Shown: one piece after another, positions 24,753 to 36,874 of the stretch
How the letters are laid out: each line of letters starts with the position of its first letter
How positions within the stretch are numbered: position 1 is the first letter of the stretch
Assembly (NCBI RefSeq): GCF_020740795.1
Contig: NC_067283.1
Location: 115,573,206-115,637,205 of the forward strand
DNA from: Apus apus
Lineage: Eukaryota; Chordata; Aves; Apodiformes; Apodidae
Length of the DNA: 64,000 bases
Direction: 5' to 3'
Notes under the pieces: model-generated
Database searches by the model: none
Seen by the model: the letters and a program-made list of their open reading frames with translations, nothing else
Told to the model about the DNA's origin: nothing
Position numbers and translations under genes: made by a program

Positions 24753-25544
24753 AAGTAACTATGAGAATTAGCCAACAATCCAGGCAGTTGCTTTGGGTTG
24801 AGAAGTGAGATTAGTCCTCCCATTAATGATAATTTAATATACAAGGTACAGCAGAGCCTAGTGACAAAAGCAAGGTACTGGGACATGGGAACTGTTGCTT
24901 CAGGTCTGTTTTCCAGATCAGCTCCATCTTTGAGCTACAGATATACAGCATTAATGGAACAGTATTATCATTGCTTGCTACAGGTATTACATTAGGATTT
25001 AGGCCTTTTCCAGGCTTAGCAGATTCATTCTAAGTACTATGTGGTTTAGTTCACAGGATAGATGCTATTTGGTCTTGATGGCTATGGAAATATTGTGAGG
25101 TGAGATTTTATGTACCTCAGAATTATACTAATTTCCAGGTACGGCAGCAGCTAAAAAGTGACTTTGAGGATTTAAGGATCAAATATAGGCCCTTAACTCC
25201 TCATTATTTCTGAATTTCCATTTTTCAGAGGTGTAATACAGTTAACACAGATTTTCTACCTCTAAAATTTAATTATGAGGATGAATAAATTAAAAACTGA
25301 CTAGTACTCAGATGCCACGGTAAGAAATAAATGTTTCAGTGTGCTGCAAATAGGTTCAGTTTTGTCTTCTCCATTTAATTTAATTTGTAATGAATAAGCA
25401 TCTGGAGCAGGAAAGCTGGATTGTTCACATGAAAAATGTTAACTGCATTTCTTTGTGAGGAGCTGGACTCTAACAAGAAATACTGTATAAAGTGATGCCT
25501 GCAAGATGAAAACTCAGTAAAGTGATGTACATATGGCAATGTAA
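24753..25544. other. Unique DNA, no gene seen
   Basis: No recognisable gene or repeat between two antisense CR1 fragments. Confidence 0.55.
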
Positions 25545-25631
25545 AAATCACAGAAATATTATCTGGAAGGACCTTCTGTAGGTCTAGTCCAATATCCCAG
25601 AGCTGGGCTATTGCCAACAAAAAATCAGATC
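25545..25631 (-). mobile_element. Short CR1 LINE 3' remnant (antisense)
   Basis: Weaker CR1 match: AATCACAGAAATATTATCTG, GGAAGGACCTTCTGTAGGTC, TAGTCCAATATCCCAGAGC, GGGCTATTGCCAACA. The order and spacing agree with the antisense CR1 3' end, but divergence is high, so it is an old copy. Confidence 0.7.
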
Positions 25632-25649
25632 TGTAAATATACAAGTCAG

Positions 25650-25678
25650 ATCACATAGATCACATACATATCACATAG
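25650..25678. repeat. Imperfect (GATCACATA)n tandem repeat
   Basis: Three imperfect units, GATCACATA, GATCACATA and CATATCACATA, directly after the CR1 remnant, followed by an ATATATGTATATG patch. Confidence 0.7.
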
Positions 25679-27459
25679 AGATGTGCATATATATGTATAT
25701 GCATTTGTACAAAAATAAGCAAGATTACTAATGGAAAAGTATGCAGAAAACACATAGACAAGAAAGGAGTAGGATATGAAGGATGCAAAGGCTACAGGCA
25801 GAACCTGTTTTTTCAGCTATTTCCCATGCAGCTCCCATGTGGACAATATGCTGGAACACTCCTGGGTGCCACGGAGTGACATTTCTGCAGCCTCATCATA
25901 AGCTGAGATGGGCTGCGGGGGTGGGACAGGATGGTGGCCTTGCCAGCTGCTGTCATCAATAGTGCTCAGTGCTCTCCTTGCTTTTGTCTGTAGGTTCAGA
26001 TGGCTCTCACATCATCCCCTCACCACCTGTGAAAACTGGACCTATCTTGTGATGCCATCAGCAGCTTTTCCTGGCTTCTTATCTTGTCTGTCATGGCCAG
26101 TAGTTTCTCATATCCGATTCAATTGGCTTTCCTTCCAGCAACTTAGCTGCTGCCCAGGAGCCCCAACACAGCAGATTGAAAGAAGCTGTAGTGATGTTCT
26201 ACTAGTCAAAAGAGATCTCAGAAAATTCTACATGAACCAACTACAGCAGGTTGCTGCAATTTCAAAAAAAACAAATGTGACAGAGGTTGTCTACAGTGTC
26301 CTCACTTTAGACTCATGAAAGCCCGACGACCCAGGTGCTTGCCTTCCAGAGACAATAAGGTCAATTGTTTTCTTGAGGAAGCCAAAACCAAACTTCTTAT
26401 TTTATATATTTTTTCTAAATTATGTTCCATTAAAAAAAAAAAGGAGACTAGTGAATACTATGGCAAAAAGAAATACTAAATTTCAGACAGCCACAAGAAT
26501 GACATTTGCATTTTCTAGTAATAAAATAGGAATAAAAAGCACAAACAGTATTTTATTTTAAGCTGCTCCATCCTTAAGGAATAATTAACCTTCTGGCTTT
26601 GGCAGACTTACCCAGAACAACTGGGTTTGGATATTCCAGGCTAAAATGACCAAGATGCACCATACAGCTTTGCTTGGCTGCTAGAAAAATCAGTGTGTGT
26701 AATTCTGTGAGTTTTACATACCCACTTAGCCCAAGCAACCATCCACCATCATTTATTCTATTTAACAATTGACCTAGAGCACACTGATTCTGTTAACGCC
26801 AACTCTAATGTGGCCAAGATTGTATTTTACCAATATCATTATGTGTCAGCCATGAATTTTTCACTTAGCAATTAAAAGTTTTACTTGGACATACTAGTGT
26901 TTTCTTTTCTGAGTTGTTCACTTAGAAGTATACATTCAGAGTGTCTCCTTACCATAAACTGTGAAAATATCTTCTATCTTCCAGGCTGGCTTCCCAGGCA
27001 GGTTCAGCAAGTTCCAAGGCCATCGTCTTGTACTCCTCTTTCCCCTTCCCTGTCCTATGCCATCATCTCATTCCTGTCCCAAAGAGTTTCTGCTTCCGCA
27101 TTTCCCACCCCACTGGAAACACACCATTTCGAGGCATTTGGTTCTTTCTCACCTGCTTGAAAGCTGATATTTTACTCAGGACAAAAAGAAAAACAACAAA
27201 AATAAAAAACAAAGAACCTCCATGAATACCAAAATAGAACATGCCTTACATATACAACTATATCAAATGGCAGCATTAACATAACCTTCTCCTTCAGTTC
27301 TCCAAATTGAAACAGTTTGCTCCATTGTTCCATATTTTACAATATATTATATTGTCCCCTACTTCCTTCACTTAGGAGGGAGCACTTCCATAGCAACCCA
27401 CAAAATGACTTTTTTGATACTGACAGTAACTCTCCTACACAGCTTTAGACTCGGCTCTC
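25679..27459. other. Unique DNA, no gene seen
   Basis: A 136-codon plus-strand frame (25908-26318) reads as a hydrophobic, Trp/Cys-rich peptide with no recognisable domain and no supporting signals. 26980-27170 is pyrimidine-rich (overlapping frames of 65-91 codons that look spurious). A 12-13-base A run lies near 26430. Confidence 0.55.
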
Positions 27460-27866
27460 CTATACTTCCCTATGAAGATAGGCTGATGAAGTCAGGGTTG
27501 TTCAGCCTAGAGAAGAGAAGATTCTTTGGTCACCTTGTAGCAACTTTCCAATATCTGAAGGGGGGCCTACAAGAAGGCTGGGGTAGGGCTTTTTACACAG
27601 GTGTATAGTGAGAGGACAAGGGGTAGTGGTCTGAAGCTTAAAGAGCGGAGATTCAGGTTGGATATTAAGAAAAAGTTCTTTCCTGTGAGGGTGGTGAGAT
27701 GCTGGAACAGTTTGCCCAGGGAGGTTGTGGATGCCCCCTTCCTGGATGTCTTCAAGACCTTGAGCAATCCGATCTGGTAGGAGGTGTCCCTGCTCATGCA
27801 GGGGAGTTGGAACTAGATGATCTTTAAGGTCCCTTCCAACCCAAAACATTCTATGATTCTATGATA
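27460..27866 (+). mobile_element. CR1 LINE 3' fragment (sense)
   Basis: Sense CR1 covering the C-terminal end of ORF2 and the 3' UTR: TATGAAGATAGGCTGATGAA, GGGGCCTACAAGAAGGCTGG, AGAGGACAAGGGGTAGTGG, CAGTTTGCCCAGGGAGGTTG, GGAACTAGATGATCTTTAAG, and two ATTCTATG octamers. It is comparatively well preserved. It lies 106 bp from an antisense CR1 copy and forms an inverted pair with it. Confidence 0.95.
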
Positions 27867-27972
27867 CTTAATTAAAGATACCTCGAGACAAAGTCTCAGG
27901 ATGTTAAGTTCTGTCAACTGTTCCAGTTAATCTCCTAAACTTCCATACCACTCAAAGTAGACTCTAATCTTT

Positions 27973-28270
27973 CATGGAATCATAGACAAGATCATCAAGT
28001 TCCAACTTCCCCCTGCATGGGCAGGGACACCTCCCACTAGGCCTTGTTCCACAAAGCCCCATCCAATCTGGCCTTGAACACTTCCAGGGGTGGGGCTTCC
28101 ACAACCTCGCTGGGCAACCTGTGCCAGTGTCTCACCACCCTCACAGTAAAGAATGTCTTCCTAACCTAAATCTCCCCTCTTTCAGTTTAAAACCATTACC
28201 CCTTGTCCTATCACTACATGCCCTTTTAAAAAGTTCCTCCCCAGCTTTCTTGTAGGATCTTTCAATTTTC
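27973..28270 (-). mobile_element. CR1 LINE 3' fragment (antisense)
   Basis: Antisense CR1 facing the copy at 27460-27866 tail to tail: ATGGAATCATAGACAAGATC, GGGCAGGGACACCTCCCACT, CCCATCCAATCTGGCCTTG, CAGTTTAAAACCATTACCCC, CCTTGTCCTATCACTACATG. About 20 bp of the usual tail block (TTTGGGTTGGAAGGGACC) has been lost near 27988. Confidence 0.95.
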
Positions 28271-31200
28271 TGCTATGATAAATCAGGAAAGTACTCTGAG
28301 CTGACCAGATAAACCTACAACACTTTGAAAGACACATGGTGCCTAATGACAAGAGTTTATTTGGAAATAGCAGCTAGAACACTTAGCATTGTCTAGTCCT
28401 ACCAGAAGAAGAAAATCCTTCCTATAAAAACAAGGGGGAATACCTAAGCAGGCACAGGACTTCATTTCATGTACTTTACATTCTTTCTAGCAACTCACTA
28501 GCATTTCATTGATCTATTCTGATGAAGTAAAAAAATTGCATCATATGAACTGTTGGAAGCAAAAGGCCAGTGGTGATCCTTGCTTGAGAACATCACTACG
28601 AATTGTGCTCATATAACTGGTTTGCAATAGCACACAAGGCACAAGTACAACAGAAAAGCACAAGTTCTGTGCAGCTGAGCATAATAGGTAGAACTACTCA
28701 TATATTACACATAAGGTTCTTAATAATGTGCTAAAATCCACACCATGTTCTCATTTTCAGACTGACTACCTGTTTTTGCAGTTTTCTAGCACGTCAGAGT
28801 AACCGTCATAAGGAAAGCAATGCAGTCAACCCTAGTGATCCACTGGAGTGATCTGTGTAACTGGAGTACTTGGTTTCAAGTCACATCTGTGCTACAGAAT
28901 AGAGCATTTTCCTAAGTGATTATCTAGATGATTATCCTTAAGATCAAAGGGTCAAGATACATGTTTTGCTCTTGCAGAACAGGTCTGGCACAGTGAACGT
29001 TGTGGACAAGGGCTGCTGAGTGACAGATGGCATAAACACAATGCTAATGCGATATTCTTCTTCTGCACATGACTGTAGCATCACACTCTTTGAAGACACA
29101 CACCACCGATGTGAATTAGTGCAAATCTGCCCCCTGCAGCCACAAAGCCCTTGCGAACATGACCTTCATGTCCCTCCTCATGTTTTATATCAGCTGATCC
29201 TTGTCATGATTCAGATATACAAAGGATATATGGTGCAGATCTCTGGCATGCAGGGACTCAGATTTGGCCAAATGGGAAGCAGGCCATGCGGGACACAGAG
29301 AGAAGGTCACTTTCATCTCAAGCCAAGACTGTGGGAACTGTTCTAGACATTAGCAGACCTTTATGTAGAAGAAGTTCAGCATGGAAGAAGATGCATAGCC
29401 TGTTCAAAGACAGCCAAAGTAAACAGTTTTAGCCGGACTCCCTTGTTTCTCTGTTTTTGTACTAGACATCAGAAACATCTGCCCAAGTGATGTTGACATA
29501 TATAAATTCAGTGCATAAAATACCACCTTGCAATAAAATACCACCATTGACAATATTTTAATATTGCCAGTGATTCTCTCCTGTAGTGATTAGTTGGGTA
29601 AAGACTCATACTACTTTTTCACTTATGTTCCATTAGGTGAAAGCAGGTGGTGAAAACAAATCAAAACAAAAAAATCAAAAAACTCCTCTAAAACATGAGA
29701 AAGGTTTGGTTTTTTTAAAAAAATATTGGGTTGGCAGTTTTAGTCCTAGCCTGGTTTTTATCCTCAGGCAATTTAATGTCATAGTACAGCAAGAACTCCT
29801 GGGTGTTTTGTCGTTTGGATAAGTCTAGAGACCCTGTCATTCCCATTTCTCTCTCCATAGCAATTGTACAGGGCTCACATAGCTGCTCATAGTCAACCAG
29901 AAAACACACACATCGAGTGAAGCATTAGAATAATGTTGGGAAAGCATGGGAGTGTTTTAAATATTTTTAAATAAAAAAGAAACATTCACTGTGTTCTGTC
30001 AACTTCATTAAAAGTTAAGTTACCCAGAATAGTTGTTTCCTCTATCTGATCTCCCATCACATAGCCACCAAAAGGGAAAGCCAAAACTATATGATGTATC
30101 ATATACCTATTAAATCAGTCATATAACAGTGATACTTGGCTTGTTTGTGTCTGTTCTGTGCCTAGACCAAAGCTTTCAGGAGAGATTTCATTTTAATAGT
30201 TTAGGGAATAGGGAAAGATAAGTATAAATCAAAATACTTTTTATTCTTTACCCTGGAATAACAAAGTGGTTTCCAACAGAAGTGCCTTTGCATCTGAAAC
30301 TTCAAGTACATCAAGGTTATTTGTATGGTTTCGGTATCAATAAAACTACATTTTCTTGTCTAAAAGGGCAGGCCTTTTCAATGTAATTATAGGGTATAGC
30401 CATTGTCAGTCTCCCCTTGAAGTCCTATTTAGACGGTAACAAGCAGAGTGAAAAGCATAGGGTTTAAGGGCAGAAAGGATCTTTAGATTATCCAACTTTT
30501 CATGTGCTGCAGGCCAAGACATCTTAATATGTTTAGCTACTTAATAAGCCTAGTAATTTATGAATTAATGTAGCACATATTCTAGAAAAAACTCCATCTT
30601 TAATTCTTTCCTGATGTTTGCAGAGAATCCAACATACTTTAGCAGATTAACTTTTTGAACAGATGATTAGTGATTTAGGGCCATTCCAAATTTGAATCTG
30701 CATAAAACCAGCTTCCAGCTTTTGGTCTTTATTGTACTTCTCCATATAAATTTATGAAGTCCCTTTGTGCCTTTCCCTTGGGAAAGCAGTTAAACATGGA
30801 AATCTATTCATTACTTGGTAGCCTTTAAAAATTAACTAGGCAGACTGAGGACTTTAATTCTCTCATTCTAATATATACTTTCCAACTCCCAGACATTTGT
30901 ATTCCTTCACCACTCTCCATTTATGCAACAAATCTACATTGGAGCTATGCAGATAAGCTACAGGTACTGATATTTTTGTCTCTCAGTAAAAAGCTTCTTA
31001 GCACACCTAATATGAACCTAGAGTTTTTCCTGGATTTTTCAGGATATAGTCTTTAATTCTCACGACAATGAGCCTTAGTTTTGCTAATATTAAAGCAGGT
31101 GTCTTAAAAATAGTCATAAAATAGCCCATATAATGATTACATGTTTGTGATTACTTAACATAATTGTTGCCCACAATAGCTTCATATTCCCCAATCATAA

Positions 31201-33804
31201 CTAAAAAATATTGAATAGGCTTTAACAGCATTCATTTCTATGTAGTCCCTTTTCAACAAATCTCCCAAATAATAACAAATTGTCATTGACAATTCCCACA
31301 AGAGCAGTTTGCTAGCAGTTTGCAACCTGTCTAAATGTGCCTTTGGATTCTGCACAGGCAAAATACAGAATATATAGAACATGGAAGAGGAAGTGTAAGT
31401 GATTTCATTGAAATTATAAAGTTTGTTAAAATGACAAAAAGCACAAACTCTCTTCATCAAGAACAGCTGCTTGAATTGACCCAATAAAACTCATATTGAC
31501 AAACGTGTCTAAAATTTGGGGGGAAAAAGCATTAGTGAGAGTCCTTACTTCATGTTATGTCCCTAACTCAGTCAGTCTCAGGATCTCGTAGATTGCAAGG
31601 CAGTTAAGTGAATAGATTTGGTCTTCTCCCACTTGTAATCTCTATTTTTCCAGACTGGCAGCCTATTAAAACAAGATGCTCTTCTCACCTTTTTCACATA
31701 TCTGTGTTTGCACCTGGAGATGGTAAACAGGTAGAGAGCATATATTATTTTTAGCAAAGGCTACAGCCAGAGAAACACAGTGCAGCCTGATACTAGAATG
31801 CACTTCCTAAGACATGTGGTGGAATTGGAGTATTTTGGCTAAGAGCTGTGATGCTACTGATTTTGCTGTGCCTCAGCAAGTCTCGTATTTTTTTCCCCAT
31901 TCTCCAGGTCCCTTCTTTCCCATGATTTTATGCCAGAAGGTAAAATAAATTCACCTAACTTTTGCCAGTGAGAGAAAGTGCTAAATCTTGCAGGGAATGA
32001 GTCACATCTCAAGATCACTTCCAAGTATTTTTGTTACCATTGCATTTTCTTTAGGTAACAAGTAATAACAGTGATAGAGTTAGCATATAGACAGATTCTT
32101 CTACTGGAAGTTTTTACTACAGCTCATGTTTCTTGAGATATTTTGCAAATATCATGTTGCAAGCTATTATTAGACCTTTCATTGATTTAAAAATAAAAAT
32201 TCCAAATGACAAAAATATTACGGTACATGTGCCTCCTCTGGCTCAAAGCTAGCAATCATCATGATGGAGCAGACATAAGTTATGAGATTTCCATGAAGGA
32301 AAGAATACTGGACCAGTGAGAGAATGTTATAATCCAGCTGTAGCAATAATTCCAAGCAGTTTTCGGGCAGTGGAGTCTTAAACTTGAACACTTGTATAAG
32401 TTAGATTTACTGAAGCAGCTTCACATATTGTGATTCTGGTTTAGGGCTTTTTATTCTGGGCAGAGCCCCAGCTGGTAAGATGCCTTGGAATACGCAGTTC
32501 CTAATCCACTGGAAAGTCTACTAAAGACATCATAGACCCTTTCCTCTGCTCTTACCTGTTCCCCCACTATATGTATTACCAATCTGAAATGATAACATAG
32601 TTCACCATCTTATGCTGGAAAAATTGAAATTAAGACAAACAAAAAGGACTGTGTTTTATTCACCTGAAGAGGATGCATGTTACTGAGTCTAAGTCTGAGA
32701 CAGCTCGTTTCTGACTCTTTCCATGTGGGCTTGCCTTGAATACCTGGAATAGCTTTACAGTCTGGCTTATTTCTTTTTTTTTTTTTTTTTTTTTAATTAT
32801 GAAAGAGATAAGTATGCTCTAAATTTTGTATCTGCATACTTCATGATACATTTTGTCACATTCATGTTATTTTGGATTCCCCTCTTACTGGTTTAGAACA
32901 ATTTGCCCTATATTTCTCCCTTCAGAGTTGTAGGATGGCTCCTATTTAGATTTTGTATTTTAGTCATCTCCAGGAGCTTTTGTAATTTCCATGATCACTT
33001 GCTCTGTCAAGAACATAGGCTTCTTTCCCCATCCCTGACTTACTCAGAGTTTTTTCCATTGGCATCTGCATTTTATTTCTGTCAAAAATTTAAAGGCATA
33101 TAATTTCATTTTGAGAGTTCTAAGCATCATTCTCTCCTTTCAAACATACACCAGTCTGGAATTAATCTCTATTTTTTCTAATAATATTTTACACATATGG
33201 AAACAAAGCTTACTTTTCTTTCAAAGCACATTAGTCTTCACAATACTGTAGGGTTTGGGGATCTCCTGAGTCCAGGGAGATTCTAGCTCAATTCTTGTCT
33301 AATAAACTAGAAGCCATGCCTGAAACACCCTGCTTTTTCTCATGCTGATAAGACTTCAAGTTCCTTGTCTCTTCTCCAAAAATCAGTATTTTGATGAAAA
33401 GACAGTGTGACTCAATCATTGCTTCTTGTTGTTATTCAAAGTGAATTGTAATAAAAATTGTAAAGAAAATTCTCTCAGATTGTTACTATTAGTGATGCCT
33501 CCAAGTTTGAATGAAAAATAACTAGAAAAATCTTTCAATTCAGCCTTCTCTGAGCAAAGCAGTGACAATAACTCTGCTACTCTCCATTAAATTTGCATTG
33601 GGCCAGTAGAACTGCTATCCATCTTAGCCTGAGGATATCAGAAAGCAGAGGACAAGCTCGTTCCCTCAGCAGCGTGGCACTCACTTTGATGTCATCCTTC
33701 AGCCGTGTGCATGGATTAACTGCAAGAATTCAAGTGATATCACATGTGCGCTTATTTTACTTGGGAAAATACAATATACCTCCATAAACCTACAAAGTTT
33801 CACC
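28271..33804. other. AT-rich unique DNA, no gene seen
   Basis: About 5.5 kb without a recognised transposon or gene. A 108-codon plus-strand frame (29020-29346) and a 100-codon minus-strand frame (31182-31484) show no domain I recognise. A T21 run lies at 32774-32794. Confidence 0.55.
32774..32794. repeat. Poly(T) run, 21 bases
   Basis: An uninterrupted run of 21 T. On the minus strand this would be a poly(A) tail, but no retrocopy body or target duplication was recognised. Confidence 0.95.
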
Positions 33805-34374
33805 AGTCTCACCACGAACAGTTCAGTAAGGCCAAATGTCGGGTTCTGCACTTTGGCCACAACAACCCCTGGCAGCGCTACAGGCTTGCGGATGAGTGGC
33901 TGGAGAGCTGCCCAGCAGAGAGGGACCTGGAGGTGCTGATCAACACTGGCTGGCTGAATATGAGGCAGCAGTGTGCCCAGGTGGCCAAGAAGGCCAACAG
34001 CATCCTGACTTGTATCAGAAATAGTGTGGCCAAGCGGAACTAGAGAAGTGATTGTTCCTCTGTACACTTGGCACTGGTAAGTCTGCACCTCAAGTAGTGT
34101 ATTCAGTTTGGTGTCTGGAGAACAAGTCTTATGAGGATCATGAGGGAACTGGGGTTGTTGAGCCTGAAGGAGGCTGAGGGGAGACCTTATTGATGTCTAC
34201 AACTACCTGAAAGGAGGCTGTAGCAAGGTGGGAGTTGTTCTCCTGAGTAACAAGCCGCACAATGTGTTTCTGTGTGACCTGCCCTAGGTGATCCCGCTCT
34301 AGCAGGGGGCTGGACTTGATGATCTCCAGAGCTCCCTTCCAGCCCCTACCATTATGTGATTCTACAATTCTATG
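33805..34374 (+). mobile_element. CR1 LINE fragment (sense), first of a tandem pair
   Basis: Sense CR1 covering the RT C-terminal region to the 3' end: GGTTCTGCACTTTGGCCAC, GTGTGCCCAGGTGGCCAAG, AGGCCAACAGCATCCTGAC, then GAGGCTGAGGGGAGACC, CAACTACCTGAAAGGAGGC and the tail TGGACTTGATGATCTCC with ATTCTACAATTCTATG. Segments expected between 34050 and 34310 are shortened by internal deletions. A 99-codon frame (33744-34043) is a residue of ORF2. Its tail ends exactly where the next CR1 begins. Confidence 0.92.
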
Positions 34375-34662
34375 ACAAGAGGAATTGAACACAAGTCGTG
34401 CCAAAGGAGGTTTAGATTAGATACTAGAAGAAACTTCTTCCCTGAAAGGGTAATTAAACACTGAAATAGGTTGCCCAGGGAGCTGGTTGAATCACCATCC
34501 CTGGAGGTGTTTGAAAGCCATGTAGATGTGGTGCTTAGGAACATGGCTTAAGCACTGGACTTGAGAGGATTAGTTTAATGGTTGGTAGAGCTAGGTTATG
34601 GTTGGACTCGATGATCTTAAAGGTCTTTTCAAACTAGAACAATTCTATGACTCTGTGATTCC
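34375..34662 (+). mobile_element. CR1 LINE 3' fragment (sense), second of a tandem pair
   Basis: Sense CR1 of the subfamily seen at 3803: CAAGAGGAATTGAACACAAG, GTGCCAAAGGAGGTTTAGAT, AGGTTGCCCAGGGAGCTGG, GGTTGGACTCGATGATCTTA, AAAGGTCTTTTCAAAC, then degenerate ATTCTATGA/CTCTGTGATT octamers. The 5' truncation point abuts the tail of the preceding CR1. Confidence 0.92.
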
Positions 34663-35469
34663 ATGTTAAAAGTTCAGTTTCTGACCCTTACGAAGCTTTT
34701 ACACCATCACTTATTGCCTATATGGGTTTAGAGTTGGGTTTTCCGGTTTTTAGAAAAGCTTCCAAGCTTCTCCACTCCAACCAGAGTCTTCATGGTGGGA
34801 AGAGTTCCTTATAGCAGGAAACAGCTGTTTTGCTGCTTGCTGTCAAATCTCTGAGTTATGCCTTTAGACAACTCACAACAGAGCTATTATTGTAGAAGTT
34901 AAGGGGCTCATGAAGCCCACACTGAGAGAAAGGACAGAAACAACATCTAATCTGAGGAGATTAGTTTGAATAGTCACAAGAATTACCATTTGGGCATAGT
35001 AATCAATGTGTGTTGTCAACTCCTCTAGGCCTGACCGCAAAAGCCTCACTGCATACTAGGTTCTTTGTAAAGCAATCATGCAAGCTTGCGATAAAAGAGC
35101 TGAGACAAATTGGTACCAAATGTTATCAGCACAATTTGATTTTAAATAAGAAAGATGCAGCAATTGTGCTTTACATTACCTCTAAATAGGTAAATATTAT
35201 GTGTCACAAACCAAATGCCTGCATTACACCTCTTGGTTTTATGATATTATACTTTAAAGTATTTTATCTTCTACTGGGATATTTTATTACCTTCTCTTCA
35301 TCCTCACAGGTTTCTGTTTTTCACAGTGGGTGTATAACCACATGAAAATCAAATACTGTAAAAAACTAAATCCACAAATCTGAAGTTCTCAGTGGAAAAA
35401 TATTTCAAGTTCACCACACACATTAAATTGATATATTAAATAAGTAGTCTCTTAATAAACTTAAATAAC
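34663..35469. other. Unique DNA, no gene seen
   Basis: No recognisable gene or transposon between the tandem CR1 pair and the UTR-like segment. Confidence 0.55.
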
Positions 35470-36141
35470 CCCTCCTGAAAAATATTTTAATGTTCTTTAT
35501 TCCACCAAAACTGCATTGCAGTTTTCCAGTCTTTATATTTACATTATTTGCAACTCTTTCCATAAGTGCCAGTACAAATGTAACTGATGAAAATCCAGAA
35601 TAGTCAAACAAAATGTTCCTGAAAGCAAGGTGCATTTCTGAGCAAAGTTCTTCTGATGCGCAATAATATATACGTATATATTAACAAAGCTTCAAAATAT
35701 AAAATATCTTCCATGGCAAGTACAACTTCCCCGCATACAGCTTATTCAGATTTCAGTTACACAGACTTCTGCGTTTCAAGTTAGTGCAAATAATGAAAGT
35801 AAGAGCCTGAGCAGAACTATGTAAATACAATGGAACAAGAGAAACCGCAAAATTTTACCAACTCCCTGCATATGGTTGTAACATGTAATCAGTTATATCA
35901 TTAGCATCCTTTATATACAATGTATTTAAATAATTGGCTTGTCTGAGCTATAGGCAACAAATTTACACATTAAAATAAAATAATGTTTCACACAAATATG
36001 GAATGTCCGACAAATATATGAAAATAAAATGCATCTAGTAACAAAATGTTGTAAATCAGAAAGGTAAAAGATGTCTTCTCCGTCTTGGAAAATTTCAAGG
36101 CACTTTCTTGGCAAATCAGAATTCTCTCCTTAGTAGAAAGT
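35470..36141 (-). other. 3'-UTR-like minus-strand segment
   Basis: Read on the minus strand, this 670-bp stretch follows a good splice-acceptor-like sequence (CCTTTTCTCTTGCAG, exon starting at 36141). It is AT-rich but not simple-repeat, with features common in vertebrate 3' UTRs: TTGTAAATATAAAG near its end and an AATAAA at 35496-35501. Possible short coding sequence exists only at its start (frame to 35988). No protein family is recognised. It could equally be intronic or conserved non-coding DNA. Confidence 0.25.
35496..35501 (-). terminator. Candidate poly(A) signal AATAAA
   Basis: The minus strand reads GGAATAAAGAAC. It is placed where a 3' UTR would end if the upstream acceptor at 36141 is used. 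Isolated AATAAA motifs are frequent in AT-rich DNA, so the weight is low. Confidence 0.25.
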
Positions 36142-36470
36142 CTGCAAGAGAAAAGGACACGCCATTTCACAACTAGTTTCAAAACACAGAGGCAGACTGC
36201 TTAGTATAATTCCATGTATAAATCACAGTTCCCTGTGGATTGCATAAATCTTAAGATTAACTCCGGAGTGCCAGCCGGTCTTGCCCTCCTGTGAACACTG
36301 ATGAGTTTTGCTGTAGCAAATCCTCGGCGCTGATGCCAAGAGCTTTAGCACACAGCCCTCCGTGAGGCTGCATCTGGCAAGGAAGGTTCCCATGCACGGA
36401 GTCACGGGCGTTTGTAGATTCTGGGGTTCATCAAACGCTTTATTTTGATTTGCAAGGATCCCAATTAGGC

Positions 36471-36483
36471 GGGGGGGGGGGGG
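36471..36483. repeat. G13 homopolymer
   Basis: Thirteen consecutive G on the plus strand (C13 on the minus strand), about 90 bp from the CpG island. It is able in principle to form a G-quadruplex, and is a likely sequencing or assembly weak point. Confidence 0.95.
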
Positions 36484-36574
36484 TGAGGAGTAAAAAAAAA
36501 TGAATTAAAAAAAATAAAAAAACTCTCCACACCTAATAAAACAAAAGAAAAGAAAAGAGAAACAAAAGGCTAAG

Positions 36575-36815
36575 AGCCGTAGGGGCGAGTAAAGGGCTGG
36601 GAAGCGTGATTCCCGCACCGTTCCCGCCGCCGCGAGTCCCGGCGGCTCCCGGGGCGCCGCCCCCGCCCCCTCGGTGCCCTCTCCATGGTGCTGAAACCCA
36701 GGTCCTGCGGGAAGAGCGGCTTTTCCCGGGCAAGACTTCCCTTCTAACAGCAGACCACGCCTCTTTTTTGTACCCTGCCGCTCACAGGAGAGGGAAGAAA
36801 ATATTCGCATAATAG
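36575..36815. promoter_or_regulatory. Short CpG island, candidate promoter
   Basis: About 23 CpG dinucleotides fall in roughly 240 bp, with GC-box-like CCCCGCCCCC and runs of CCGCCGCCGCG at 36600-36670, in a window that is otherwise CpG-poor. Such islands mark germline-unmethylated DNA and usually promoters. Transcription direction is unclear. On the minus strand a donor-like CCTGTGAGC (36780-36787), a pyrimidine-rich acceptor ending TTTTATTAG (36533-36545) and a second acceptor at 36141 follow in order. Open frames of 66-101 codons cross the island on both strands, as expected from GC-rich sequence, and encode nothing I recognise. The associated gene is not identified. Confidence 0.5.
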
Positions 36816-36847
36816 CGGTTTGGGGTGGGTTCTTATGTGGTTTTTTT

Positions 36848-36874
36848 GTGTGTGTTTTGTTTTGTTTTGTTTTT
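36848..36874. repeat. (TTTTG)n microsatellite
   Basis: GTGTGTG followed by three TTTTG units and a T run, just downstream (plus strand) of the CpG island. Confidence 0.85.

Noticed and set aside
25908..26318. 136-codon plus-strand frame, hydrophobic and Cys/Trp-rich
   Set aside because: No recognisable family, no splice or promoter context. It is listed in the interval description only.
29020..29346. 108-codon plus-strand frame
   Set aside because: No recognisable motif and ordinary flanks.
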